Positions 27,124 to 35,088 of a stretch of DNA of 64,000 bases are shown here, piece after piece. The stretch lies in the NCBI GenBank assembly GCA_963756025.1, contig CAVWMF010000009.1:584761-648760 (forward strand). Reading direction: 5' to 3'. The notes under the pieces are model-generated. The model had not been told where the DNA came from and did no database searches. It saw nothing but the letters and a program-made list of their open reading frames with translations. The DNA comes from Bog-473 sp963756025 (lineage in GTDB: Bacteria; Actinomycetota; Acidimicrobiia; Acidimicrobiales; RAAP-2). How positions within the stretch are numbered: the first letter of the stretch is position 1; every line of letters starts with the position of its first letter. The position numbers were made by a program, and so were the translations under genes.

Positions 27124-27593
27124 CCGACGCCGACGCCGACGCCGACGGGACGGTCGCACCGCTGCCGCCGGCTTTCCGGGTGATGGATGTGGAGGACGTG
27201 GCGTTGGACCTTCCTTCGCAGTTCCCGCTGGTGACCCTCGTCGAATCCGAGCCCCCCCTGCGGACGCTGGTCTTTCCGGTCGGGCTCACCGAAGGGACGG
27301 CGCTGGCATTGGCGATGCGCAGGATGGAGTCGCTGCGTCCCATGACGCACGAACTGTTCGCGCTCGTGCTGCAACGGGTGCGCATCGACGTGATCGCCGT
27401 ACGCCTCATCGGTCGGGATCAGGGTAACTACCTGGCGGAGCTCGACGTGATGGCGCCGAACGGCCGCGAGCGTATTGGGTGCCGGCCCTCTGACGGCCTG
27501 GTCCTGGCCCTGCGGATGCCGGTGCCGGCGCCGATCCTGGTGGACGAGCGTCTGCTGGAAGAGGACGGCGACGTCGTGCCGCAGCCGAGCTGA
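27120..27593 (+). CDS. Bifunctional nuclease-family protein (BFN, DUF151)
   Basis: The 157-residue protein matches the bifunctional nuclease family: LPIxIG-like start replaced by LRTLVFPVGLTEGTALAL, then RPMTHELFALVLQRVRID, and GCRPSDGLVLALRMPVPI-type region ending PILVDERLLEE. The family was named for RNase and DNase activity in plants; the bacterial role is unclear. It is translationally coupled to rodA (ATGA overlap) and convergent with a second SEDS gene three bases away. Confidence 0.82.
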   Translation: MTDADADADGTVAPLPPAFRVMDVEDVALDLPSQFPLVTLVESEPPLRTLVFPVGLTEGTALALAMRRMESLRPMTHELFALVLQRVRIDVIAVRLIGRDQGNYLAELDVMAPNGRERIGCRPSDGLVLALRMPVPAPILVDERLLEEDGDVVPQPS

Positions 27594-27596
27594 TCC

Positions 27597-28982
27597 TCAG
27601 GCGGGAACCATGGGGCGTTCGCCCGGCTGGACGATGCCGGAGGCGATATCTTCCTGGATCTTCTGTGCACCTTCGTCGGAGATGCGCATGAGGAGCGCGA
27701 TGAGGATGTAGTTGGCCAGGAGCGATGAGCCCCCGTAGGCGACGAACGGCAGCGTGATTCCCGTGAGGGGTAACAGCCTCACCACCCCGGCCATGATGAA
27801 GAAGGCCTGAAACCCGATGATGATCGTGAGCCCGGTGGCCATCAGGCGGGAGAAGTCCGAGCGGGCCGTTTGTGCGATGCGCATGCCGGCGCCGACCAGG
27901 AGCATGTAGGCGAAGGCCACCGCCGCCGCACCGATCATGCCCAGCTCGATGGCGATGCCGGCGAAGATCAGGTCGCTGGTGATCTCGGGAATGATGATCG
28001 GGGAGTGGAAGAGCCCCAGCCCGGTTCCCCCGATCCCGCCGTCGCCCAGTCCGAACTGCGTCACGCCGAGCTGTGTGGGCCCGGAGTTGGCCTTCGTCGG
28101 CCACCACGGGTTGAGCCACTGTTCGACCCTGACGTGCACCTGGCTGAAGTAGTGCGCGGCGAAGACGGCGCCGGCGATGAACAGCACGAAGCCGAACACG
28201 AGATACCCCACGCGGCCGGTGGTGATCCACAGCAGACCGATGAACAGCGCGAAGAGCAACGCGGCGAAACCGATGTCGTCCTCCAACCCGATGATCGCCA
28301 TGGCGACCCCCCAGGCCACGAGGATCGGGATGAGCGGACGGGGGTCGAGGACGAGCCGGTTCCCGATCCGTGCGGTCGGGATCGAGAGCAGTTCTTTGTT
28401 CGAGGCGAAATAGGAGGCGAAGAAGATGCAGAGCAGGATTTTGGAGAACTCGACCGGCTGGAACTCGAAGCTCGAGAAATGTATCCACAGCCTCGCCCCG
28501 TTGATCGGGGTGAAGAACAGGGGGGCGACCAACAAGAGACCACCCAGCAAGAGCAAGAGGTAGCGGTACCGTTCCAGATCCCGTGAGAACCGCACGCCCA
28601 GCAGCGTGACGACGTAGAGGCCGACCCCGATGGCGGCCCAGCCGGCCTGTGATTTGGCGAACCCGGGGTCCCAACGGGCGATGACGACGTAGCCGATCCC
28701 GTTGAGCAACGCAGCCAAGGGAAGAATGACGGCATTGGCCTGCGGGACGAGCCAGCGGTTGGCCATGTGCGCCACCAGTGTGAGGCCGAGGACGATGCCG
28801 AGGAAGGGCCCGATGTGAGGGGGGATCTTCGATTTGTTGGCCGTCTCGGCAATGACGTACAGGGCGACCGTGATCACCGATGCGAACACGAGCAGGCCGA
28901 GTTCGGTACGGCGCTTGGGTTTGGGGCCGACCACGTAGCGCGGAATCCGTGGGTGACGGGTTCGTGGTGGCACTCGTCGCAT
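27597..28982 (-). CDS. Second SEDS protein (FtsW/RodA family, long actinobacterial form)
   Basis: The 461-residue protein has about twelve predicted membrane helices, two more than the neighbouring RodA, as in the long actinobacterial RodA/FtsW proteins. SEDS motifs: NGARLWIHFSSFEFQPVEFSK, LEDDIGFAALLF, SDLIFAGIAIELG with the conserved aspartate, and LTGITLPFVAYGGSSLL. The start MRRVPPRTRH is chosen because upstream in-frame residues would run into ppk1 on the other strand. It is convergent with the nuclease-family gene (3-base gap) and divergent from ppk1 (34-base gap). Whether it serves division, elongation or sporulation-like growth cannot be told. Confidence 0.88.
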   Translation of the reverse strand: MRRVPPRTRHPRIPRYVVGPKPKRRTELGLLVFASVITVALYVIAETANKSKIPPHIGPFLGIVLGLTLVAHMANRWLVPQANAVILPLAALLNGIGYVVIARWDPGFAKSQAGWAAIGVGLYVVTLLGVRFSRDLERYRYLLLLLGGLLLVAPLFFTPINGARLWIHFSSFEFQPVEFSKILLCIFFASYFASNKELLSIPTARIGNRLVLDPRPLIPILVAWGVAMAIIGLEDDIGFAALLFALFIGLLWITTGRVGYLVFGFVLFIAGAVFAAHYFSQVHVRVEQWLNPWWPTKANSGPTQLGVTQFGLGDGGIGGTGLGLFHSPIIIPEITSDLIFAGIAIELGMIGAAAVAFAYMLLVGAGMRIAQTARSDFSRLMATGLTIIIGFQAFFIMAGVVRLLPLTGITLPFVAYGGSSLLANYILIALLMRISDEGAQKIQEDIASGIVQPGERPMVPA

Positions 28983-29016
28983 CGTAGTGGTGCCAAGTAG
29001 CATGGTGGAGGACACC

Positions 29017-31203
29017 ATGACTGCCGATCCTGACCTGATGACGCCGCCCTGGGGCGCCAATGAGCACCCGACGCCGCCGACGCTGCAGCAGATAGAGGCG
29101 TTCGGGTACCAGCGCTTCACGAACCGGGAGCAGTCGCGCCTGGACTTCGGGGCACGCCTCCTCGACCTGGCCGAGGACGACAGCATCCCCCTGCTGGAGC
29201 GGACGAAGTTCATGGCGATCTTCTCGGAGCTGCTCGATGAGTTCTATCAAGTCCGCGTGGCCGCGCTGGAGGATCAGGTGGCCGCCGGCGTGCGCACCCG
29301 GTCCGTCGACGGGCTGCGGCCGGGTGAGCAGTTGAAGATGATCCGGACGCGCGTCGAAGAGTTGGTGCACCGCCAGGACGCCATCTTCTTGGAGCAGATC
29401 GTCCCCGCGTTGGCGGACGCCGGCGTGCGCTTCTCGGACTGGTCGTCGCTCGATGACGACGATCGCGTGCATCTCGTCGACGTCTTCCAGCGCCAGATCT
29501 TTCCGGTCCTCACGCCGTTGGCGGTGGACCCGGGGCACCCGTTCCCCTACATCTCGAACCTGTCGCTCAATTTGGTGGTACAGGTCCAGGATCCTTCGAC
29601 CGGTGAGCGTCGCATCGCGCGCGTCAAGGTGCCACCGGTCCTGCCGCGTTTCGTGGTCATGCCGGACGGGGAGCGGTTCGTACCCCTGGAGCAGGTGATC
29701 GCCGCCCATCTCGAGACGCTGTTTCCCGGGATGAGCGTGGGCGAGCACTACGCGTTCCGCGTCACGCGCAACGCAGACCTGGTCCTCGAGGAGGACGAGG
29801 CGGACGATCTGTTGGTGGCGATCGAGATGGAGCTGCGCCGCCGCCGCTTCGGCCGGGCCTTGCGGCTCGAGGTCGGCGCCGACATGAACGACGAGCTCGT
29901 CGAGCTGTTGTCCACCGAGCTCGAGGTGGGGGCCGACGGCGTCTTCCGCGTCGCGGCCCCGTTGGACCTGAGCGGGCTCTGGGGGGTCTACGGGCTGGAC
30001 CGTCCCGACCTGCACATCGAAACGTGGACGCCGATGACACCGGCCCGCTTGGCCACGGCGGCACACGAGCCGACCGAGCTCTTCGCCCAATTGCGCGAGC
30101 GCGATGTGCTCGTGCACCACCCCTACGACTCGTTCGCCACCTCGGTCGAGGCGTTCATCGGTCAGGCGGCGGAGGACCCGGCCGTGTTGGGGATCAAGCA
30201 GACCCTCTACCGCACCGGGGGCGACAGCCCCATCGTGGCCTCCCTCATCCGGGCGGCCGAGAACGGCAAGCAGGTGGCGGCCATCGTCGAGCTGAAGGCG
30301 CGCTTCGACGAGGAGGCGAACATCGGCTGGGCCCGGGCACTCGAAGAAGCGGGCGTGCACGTGGTCTACGGGATCGTGGGCCTGAAGACGCACTCGAAGA
30401 CGGCGCTGGTCCTGCGTCGCGAAGAGGAGGGTGTACGGCACTACTGCCACGTGGGGACGGGGAACTACAACTCGAAAACCGCACGGATCTACGAGGACAT
30501 CGGGCTCCTCACGGCGGACGAGGAGATCGGCGGCGACGTGGGGGAGTTGTTCAACTACCTCACCGGCTTCTCACGGCACGCCGACTACCGCCAGATCCTG
30601 GTGTCGCCGGTCACGGTGCGCAAGCGGATCCTCGCCATGATCGAGGAGCAGACCGAGGCGGGTCCCGAAGGGAGGATCGTCCTCAAGCTGAACGGCTTGA
30701 CCGACGCCGCCATGATCGATGCGCTCTACCGGGCCTCGGGGGCGGGTGTGCCGATCGACCTGTCCGTGCGGGGCCTGTGCCGTCTCCGGCCCGGGATCCC
30801 CGAACTGTCCGAGAACATCACGGTGCGCTCATTGGTCGGGAGTTTCCTCGAGCACTCCCGCATTTACCGCTTCGGTGGGGTACCGAAGAACCCCGACGCC
30901 GGGCCGGGCCTGCCGCTGAAGCTGTATATCGGTTCCGCCGACCTGATGGGCCGGAACCTGGATCGAAGGGTCGAGGTCCTGGTCCCGATTCGCGATCCCG
31001 AGTTGCAGGGACGGCTGTTCGAGGTCCTCGATCTGATCTTCGCCGACGAGACCAACACCTGGCAGCTCGGCTCCGATCGGCGCTGGCGACGGGTGGAGAA
31101 CGTGCACGGGGTCAGCGCCCAGGGCCGCCTGAAGGAACTGGCGATGGATCGGGCCCGTCGCCGCGAGCTGTTCGTGGGTGAAGAAGACCGAGGGGACGGA
31201 TAG
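29017..31203 (+). CDS. ppk1: Polyphosphate kinase 1
   Basis: The 728-residue enzyme reversibly makes polyphosphate from ATP. The phospho-accepting histidine is H459 in LKTHSKTAL, and the nearby HVGTGNYNSKTARIYED is the family signature. The N and H domains precede it (NREQSRLDFGAR near residue 35, HPFPYISNLSLNL near 180). The start at ATG 29017 is supported by GGAGG five bases upstream; GTG 28987 and ATG 29002 are in frame but lack it. The protein ends in a basic/acidic tail. It is convergent with the DUF1345 gene. Confidence 0.95.
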   Translation: MTADPDLMTPPWGANEHPTPPTLQQIEAFGYQRFTNREQSRLDFGARLLDLAEDDSIPLLERTKFMAIFSELLDEFYQVRVAALEDQVAAGVRTRSVDGLRPGEQLKMIRTRVEELVHRQDAIFLEQIVPALADAGVRFSDWSSLDDDDRVHLVDVFQRQIFPVLTPLAVDPGHPFPYISNLSLNLVVQVQDPSTGERRIARVKVPPVLPRFVVMPDGERFVPLEQVIAAHLETLFPGMSVGEHYAFRVTRNADLVLEEDEADDLLVAIEMELRRRRFGRALRLEVGADMNDELVELLSTELEVGADGVFRVAAPLDLSGLWGVYGLDRPDLHIETWTPMTPARLATAAHEPTELFAQLRERDVLVHHPYDSFATSVEAFIGQAAEDPAVLGIKQTLYRTGGDSPIVASLIRAAENGKQVAAIVELKARFDEEANIGWARALEEAGVHVVYGIVGLKTHSKTALVLRREEEGVRHYCHVGTGNYNSKTARIYEDIGLLTADEEIGGDVGELFNYLTGFSRHADYRQILVSPVTVRKRILAMIEEQTEAGPEGRIVLKLNGLTDAAMIDALYRASGAGVPIDLSVRGLCRLRPGIPELSENITVRSLVGSFLEHSRIYRFGGVPKNPDAGPGLPLKLYIGSADLMGRNLDRRVEVLVPIRDPELQGRLFEVLDLIFADETNTWQLGSDRRWRRVENVHGVSAQGRLKELAMDRARRRELFVGEEDRGDG

Positions 31204-31214
31204 CCCGTCCCGGT

Positions 31215-31856
31215 TCAGTGCAGCAGGCTCGAGACCACGTTGATCACGAGTGCCACGATCACCGCTCCGAACAGGTAGGAAAGGAGCGAGTGGCCCAGGG
31301 CGATGCGCCGCATCTCCTTGGTCGTCAGGTTCGTGTCGGACACCTGAAACGTCATGCCGATGGTGACGGCCAGGTAGGCGAAGTCGAGGTAGTTCGGCGG
31401 TTCGTCCTCGTTGAAGTCGACGCCACCCTCGGGTTGGCCGTAGTAGGCCCGGGCATAGCGCAGCGTGAAGGTGACGTGGACCAGAGCCCAGGAGAGGGCG
31501 ACGCTCACCACACCGAGCGTGATCAGGTACGCCTTGGTCCCTCCGGTGGCCCCGCCCGCCCGGTACAGGAGCAGGCCGACCGCGGCCAGGATGGCCACGC
31601 CTGCAGTGAGCACGAGCAGTTCGGAAAGGTGCACGCTCGGGTCCTCCCGGAGGGCGTTCTGCTTGGTCTCGCTCGGGGTCGACGAGCGCAGGGCGAAGTA
31701 AATGGTCCCGATGAGGTACGCGACGGCGACGTCCCACCCCACGAGGATCGCCGATTCCCAGCCGGTGTAGCGGGAGCTGAACAGGGAGTAGAGGAGCCCC
31801 ACCACCGCTCCCAAGGCAGCGCTCGTTGCGATGCGGACGGCGGCGGTGGTCTTCAC
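31215..31856 (-). CDS. DUF1345 integral membrane protein
   Basis: The 213-residue protein has about five membrane helices and the family landmarks LSELLVLTAG, HVTFTLRYARAYY and NYLDFAYLAVTIGMTFQVSDT. Function is unknown. GTG 31856 is chosen because it begins the conserved first helix (KTTAAVRIATS); the frame is open upstream without family similarity. It is convergent with ppk1 (11-base gap). Confidence 0.8.
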   Translation of the reverse strand: MKTTAAVRIATSAALGAVVGLLYSLFSSRYTGWESAILVGWDVAVAYLIGTIYFALRSSTPSETKQNALREDPSVHLSELLVLTAGVAILAAVGLLLYRAGGATGGTKAYLITLGVVSVALSWALVHVTFTLRYARAYYGQPEGGVDFNEDEPPNYLDFAYLAVTIGMTFQVSDTNLTTKEMRRIALGHSLLSYLFGAVIVALVINVVSSLLH

Positions 31857-32162
31857 GTGCGCATCGTAGGGCGAGCGTGCGACGTCGAAGAGGACCGAGG
31901 TGTACGACCGAGGTGTACGATGATTGCACCTTCGACAGAGAGGGTTTGAGAGGGTCGGCCTATCGGTTGCCCCCCACATCCTTGGAGGGACGACTGCGTG
32001 TCGATTACCTCACTGTCGGTTGCTGGGCGTCGCAACCCATCTCCACCGCGCACCTTCCCCCTCTGCCCCGGGGCAATTGTCGACCTGACCCTGACCCTGA
32101 CCGTTCACGGAACGGGCGGGCGCCGGGCCGTGCCTCTCAGAATCCGCAGAAAGGAGTGAGAC
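31857..32162. other. 306-base divergent gap with short repeats
   Basis: No gene is seen. It lies between the DUF1345 gene and the STAS-GAF-ANTAR gene and should hold both promoters. It contains a perfect 13-bp tandem repeat, GACCGAGGTGTAC, at 31893-31905 and 31906-31918, and a 6-bp repeat (TGACCC-type, three units) at about 32082-32101. AAAGGAG lies ten bases before GTG 32163 and decides that start. Confidence 0.7.
31893..31918. repeat. Perfect 13-bp direct repeat upstream of the DUF1345 gene
   Basis: Two head-to-tail copies of GACCGAGGTGTAC, 37 bases upstream of the minus-strand DUF1345 start. Side-by-side direct repeats near a promoter can be an operator for a PhoB/OmpR-type regulator, whose sites are often direct repeats of about 11 bp; this is only a suggestion. 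Confidence 0.5.
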
Positions 32163-33263
32163 GTGTCCGGCGCTGATCGTTCGTTGTCCGACTTCTCGAT
32201 CGGCGCCTCATTCGTCGACGGGCAGGTGGTCCTGGCCCTACGGGGCGAGGTGGACGCGCTCACCGCCCCCGAATTCGGCGCCTTCTTCGAGACGATGATC
32301 GATCGGGGCCACCACACCGTGCTGTTGGACCTGGTCGACCTGCGGTTCATGGATACGTCCGGCCTGGCCGTGATCGCCCATGGGGCCGATCGCCTGGAGG
32401 TCACGGGCGGCACGCTGACGATCCGCACGCCGGCCGCCCTGATCCGTCAGATGCTCGACATCACGGGCTTCGCCCGTCTCGTCACGCTGAGTGAGCACGA
32501 GTCGGCCTACGGGCAACGGCGGCCGGGTCCGGACCCGGTCCCGTCCCCGATGACGACGAGCGTCCGCCAGTTCACCGCCATCCACTCCGACGACGAACTG
32601 GTCGATGCCGCCCTGCGCCTGGCCGCCACGCTGACCCGGTCCCTCGTCGAAGGAGCCGAAGGCGTGAGCGTGTCGTTGCGCCGCCGCGGCAAGCTGTCGA
32701 CCGTGGCGGCCACGGACCAGACCGTCTCCACCATGGACGCCACGCAATACGACACCGGCGAGGGACCGTGTGTCGATGCCTCGACGCGGGGCCGCTGGTT
32801 CTACGCGGAGGACCTCGACCACGAGACGCGCTGGCCCTCCTTCACCCCCCGCGCCCGGACGCTCGGGATCCAGGCCATACTGTCGTCACCGCTCCTCGTG
32901 GAGAGTCGGCCCGTCGGGGCGATCAACATCTACTCGCGTACTCCGGGAGCCTTCACCCCGGAAGCCCAGGCACTGGCGTCGACCTTCGCCAATGAGACTT
33001 CGAAGATTCTGAACGCGGCGGAAACGGACGAGACCGATGACTACCTCTCCACTCGCTTCCTCGGTGCCCTGCGGGCGCGTGAAGTGATCGCGCAGGCGCA
33101 AGGTGTGCTCATGGAGCGCGAGGGGCTGGCGGAGCATGACGCGTACAGCGTGCTCCGGCGCCTGTCGCTCGAGAAGGGACGGCCGCTGCAGGAACGGGCG
33201 GAGGATATCGTCGGGTCCACTCGTCGACCGCAACCACCCGGGCTCGACGGAGCGCATGCCTGA
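32163..33263 (+). CDS. STAS-GAF-ANTAR three-domain regulator
   Basis: The 366-residue protein joins three signalling domains. Residues about 8-115 are a STAS (anti-sigma-factor antagonist) domain, with the phospho-acceptor region FMDTSGLAVI and serine 66 present. Residues about 130-295 are a GAF domain (AEGVSVSLRRRG, DTGEGPCVDA, SSPLLVESRPVGAINIYS). Residues about 307-358 are an ANTAR RNA-binding domain (RAREVIAQAQGVLMEREG). GAF-ANTAR proteins are frequent in actinobacteria and act as RNA antiterminators. The added STAS domain suggests control by an anti-sigma-type kinase through phosphorylation. GTG 32163 follows AAAGGAG. Its stop overlaps the start of the next small gene. Confidence 0.88.
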   Translation: MSGADRSLSDFSIGASFVDGQVVLALRGEVDALTAPEFGAFFETMIDRGHHTVLLDLVDLRFMDTSGLAVIAHGADRLEVTGGTLTIRTPAALIRQMLDITGFARLVTLSEHESAYGQRRPGPDPVPSPMTTSVRQFTAIHSDDELVDAALRLAATLTRSLVEGAEGVSVSLRRRGKLSTVAATDQTVSTMDATQYDTGEGPCVDASTRGRWFYAEDLDHETRWPSFTPRARTLGIQAILSSPLLVESRPVGAINIYSRTPGAFTPEAQALASTFANETSKILNAAETDETDDYLSTRFLGALRAREVIAQAQGVLMEREGLAEHDAYSVLRRLSLEKGRPLQERAEDIVGSTRRPQPPGLDGAHA

Positions 33264-33579
33264 CGTCCCGATCGACCAACTCGATACGTTCCGCCAGGAA
33301 GCAGCACTCTCGCATGGTGAGCTGTGGTTGCGCTACTTCGAACTGGGAGGCATGAGCACCGGCCTTCAGCTCGAGGCGTATTGCTACGGCGCTCTCGAGC
33401 CGAGCCGGCACGATCACGACGTGATCGCCCATGCCCTCAACGAGCGCTTCGTCGAACTGGGCGGGAACCACCCCGTCCCGTACATCGAGGACACCCGGGG
33501 CGAGCGCCGACGCAGCGGGGACGGGGACGGGGACTCGGACGATCCCGGCGACCCGGCGTCGGTGTCCGACCGCGAGTAG
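33256..33579 (+). CDS. Hypothetical 107-residue protein coupled to the ANTAR regulator
   Basis: The ATG overlaps the end of the STAS-GAF-ANTAR gene by eight bases. The first 75 residues are orderly (GELWLRYFELGGMSTGLQLE, then HDVIAHALNERFVELGG) and probably helical; the last 30 are a charged Gly/Asp/Arg tail that looks disordered. I do not recognise the family. Small genes of this kind after GAF-ANTAR regulators may be partners, but no function is shown. Confidence 0.65.
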   Translation: MPDVPIDQLDTFRQEAALSHGELWLRYFELGGMSTGLQLEAYCYGALEPSRHDHDVIAHALNERFVELGGNHPVPYIEDTRGERRRSGDGDGDSDDPGDPASVSDRE

Positions 33580-33591
33580 CTTCGTTCTCCC

Positions 33592-33954
33592 ATGCCCGGC
33601 GCCGCGGTCCCCCGGTTCGATTCGGTGATGTTGGATTGCCCCGACCCGCTCGCCCTCGCTCGTTTCTACGCAGAGCTGCTGGAGTGGGCGGCGCCCGAGC
33701 TCGACGGGGACTTCGTGATCATCGACCCGCCCGAGGGCGGTCCGGCCATCACGTTCCAACGGGCCGACGACTTCGTCGCCCCCACGTGGCCCCACCCCGC
33801 CGTGCAGCAGCAGTTGCACATCGATCTGGCCGTGGACGACATGGAGGCCGCGCACGAGCGGGCGCTCGCCCTCGGCGCCCGGCACCTCGAAACGCAGGAG
33901 ACCTTCCGGGTCTACGCCGATCCGGCGGGTCACCCGTTCTGTCTCTGCGCGTGA
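33592..33954 (+). CDS. VOC (glyoxalase/bleomycin-resistance fold) protein
   Basis: The 120-residue protein has the paired beta-alpha-beta-beta-beta modules of the vicinal-oxygen-chelate superfamily: SVMLDCPDPLALARFYAELL, QQQLHIDLAVDDMEAA and YADPAGHPFCLC. Histidine in LHIDL and the end segment are typical metal-site positions, but the first ligand (usually H near residue 13) is M-L-D here, so metal binding is doubtful. The substrate is unknown. It lies 12 bases after the hypothetical gene and is convergent with the flippase-like gene. Confidence 0.82.
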   Translation: MPGAAVPRFDSVMLDCPDPLALARFYAELLEWAAPELDGDFVIIDPPEGGPAITFQRADDFVAPTWPHPAVQQQLHIDLAVDDMEAAHERALALGARHLETQETFRVYADPAGHPFCLCA

Positions 33955-33966
33955 CCCAGGCGTGAC

Positions 33967-35037
33967 CTAGCCCTGGTTGGCCAAGCCGGGCGAGCCCGTC
34001 CCGAGGCGGAAGCGCCCGAAGCGCAACGACAGGTACGACACGCTCCCGAAAGGGATGGGGAGCCAGAAGTTGACGAGGCGCCAGGACAGGACGCCCGCGG
34101 TCGCCGCCCCGCCAGCCACACCGAAACCCGTGAGCACCGAGATGATGGTCAGTTCGACCACGCCCAGGCCGCCGGGCGTGATGGGGATGACGGCCAGGAT
34201 GTTGGCCAGGCCGTAGGCCACCAGCAAGTCGATCGGCGAGACGTGAGCCCCGAAGGCGAAGAGGAACACCCACAGCGACGTCGCATCGAGCAGCCAATTG
34301 GCTGCGGCCCAGATGCCGGCCCTCGAGAGCAGGAGGGGGCTCTTCGTGAGCACCTTCGTGCGGTCGGCCACCTTGGTCACCAGCGACGTGACGACGTCCG
34401 CCTTGACGAACGGGAGGCGTGAGGCCACGCGGAAGACCAATTGCTCGGCCTGCTTCTCGCCCCGGGTCAGCAGGGCGATCAGCCCGGCGAAGATCGCGAG
34501 GAGCAGGACGCCGAGGATGGCGGCGAACCCGTAGAGCGGGTTGTAGCCGCGTAACGGGATCGACACCAGCAGGGACACCCAGAAGATCATGTTGAGCACC
34601 ACCGCCGACCCGATGCCCTGCGTGGCCAGGCCGAACGCCGCCGTGCTGCCAGGCACGTCGGACTCGGTCAGCAGGCGGTAGCTGACGGCGGTCCCCGGAA
34701 CGGTGCCTCCCGGGAGGACATGGCTGATGGCCAGGGCCCACATGTTGATCCGGAAGATCCGGAAGCGCTTCGGCGCGTCGGGTTGCAGAACCGTATAGGT
34801 GAGCTGGGCGTACGCGGCCAGGGAGGCCAGCTCGAGGGCAGCGCCGAGGATCAGCCAGAGGAAGTTGAGGTGGGTGAGCTGATGAGACTCCTTGCGGGCG
34901 CGGGCCAACTCGGGGAGGAGGATGTACTCGCCCACGAAGAAGAGCACGAGGAACATCAGGGTGATCTTCACGTTGCGGGGGAGCCACGTGCGCTTGACGA
35001 CGGCAGGTGCGCCTTCCTCCGGTCCGGCGGCGTCCAT
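33967..35037 (-). CDS. Lysylphosphatidylglycerol-synthase-type flippase-like membrane protein (UPF0104)
   Basis: The 356-residue protein has about eight membrane helices and family markers such as HVLPGGTVPGTAVSYRLL, ANILAVIPITPGGLGVVE and SWRLVNFWLPIPFG. The family flips lipids or forms the membrane part of lysyl-PG synthases; the catalytic synthase domain is absent here. It is divergent from the AI-2E gene and near a mannosyl-lipid glycosyltransferase, consistent with a lipid-transport role. The start MDAAGPEEG is favoured, as the frame runs open far upstream without similarity. Confidence 0.85.
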   Translation of the reverse strand: MDAAGPEEGAPAVVKRTWLPRNVKITLMFLVLFFVGEYILLPELARARKESHQLTHLNFLWLILGAALELASLAAYAQLTYTVLQPDAPKRFRIFRINMWALAISHVLPGGTVPGTAVSYRLLTESDVPGSTAAFGLATQGIGSAVVLNMIFWVSLLVSIPLRGYNPLYGFAAILGVLLLAIFAGLIALLTRGEKQAEQLVFRVASRLPFVKADVVTSLVTKVADRTKVLTKSPLLLSRAGIWAAANWLLDATSLWVFLFAFGAHVSPIDLLVAYGLANILAVIPITPGGLGVVELTIISVLTGFGVAGGAATAGVLSWRLVNFWLPIPFGSVSYLSLRFGRFRLGTGSPGLANQG

Positions 35038-35088
35038 CGCCTTTATGCTTTCACGTCCCGATGTTCGCAAAGCTGTAATGCTTCCCGC

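Noticed and set aside
27406..30450. A very long open frame on the minus strand opposite ppk1 and neighbours
   Set aside because: It shows only Arg/Pro/His-rich low-complexity translation, a known shadow effect in GC-rich genes, and overlaps clear genes on both strands.
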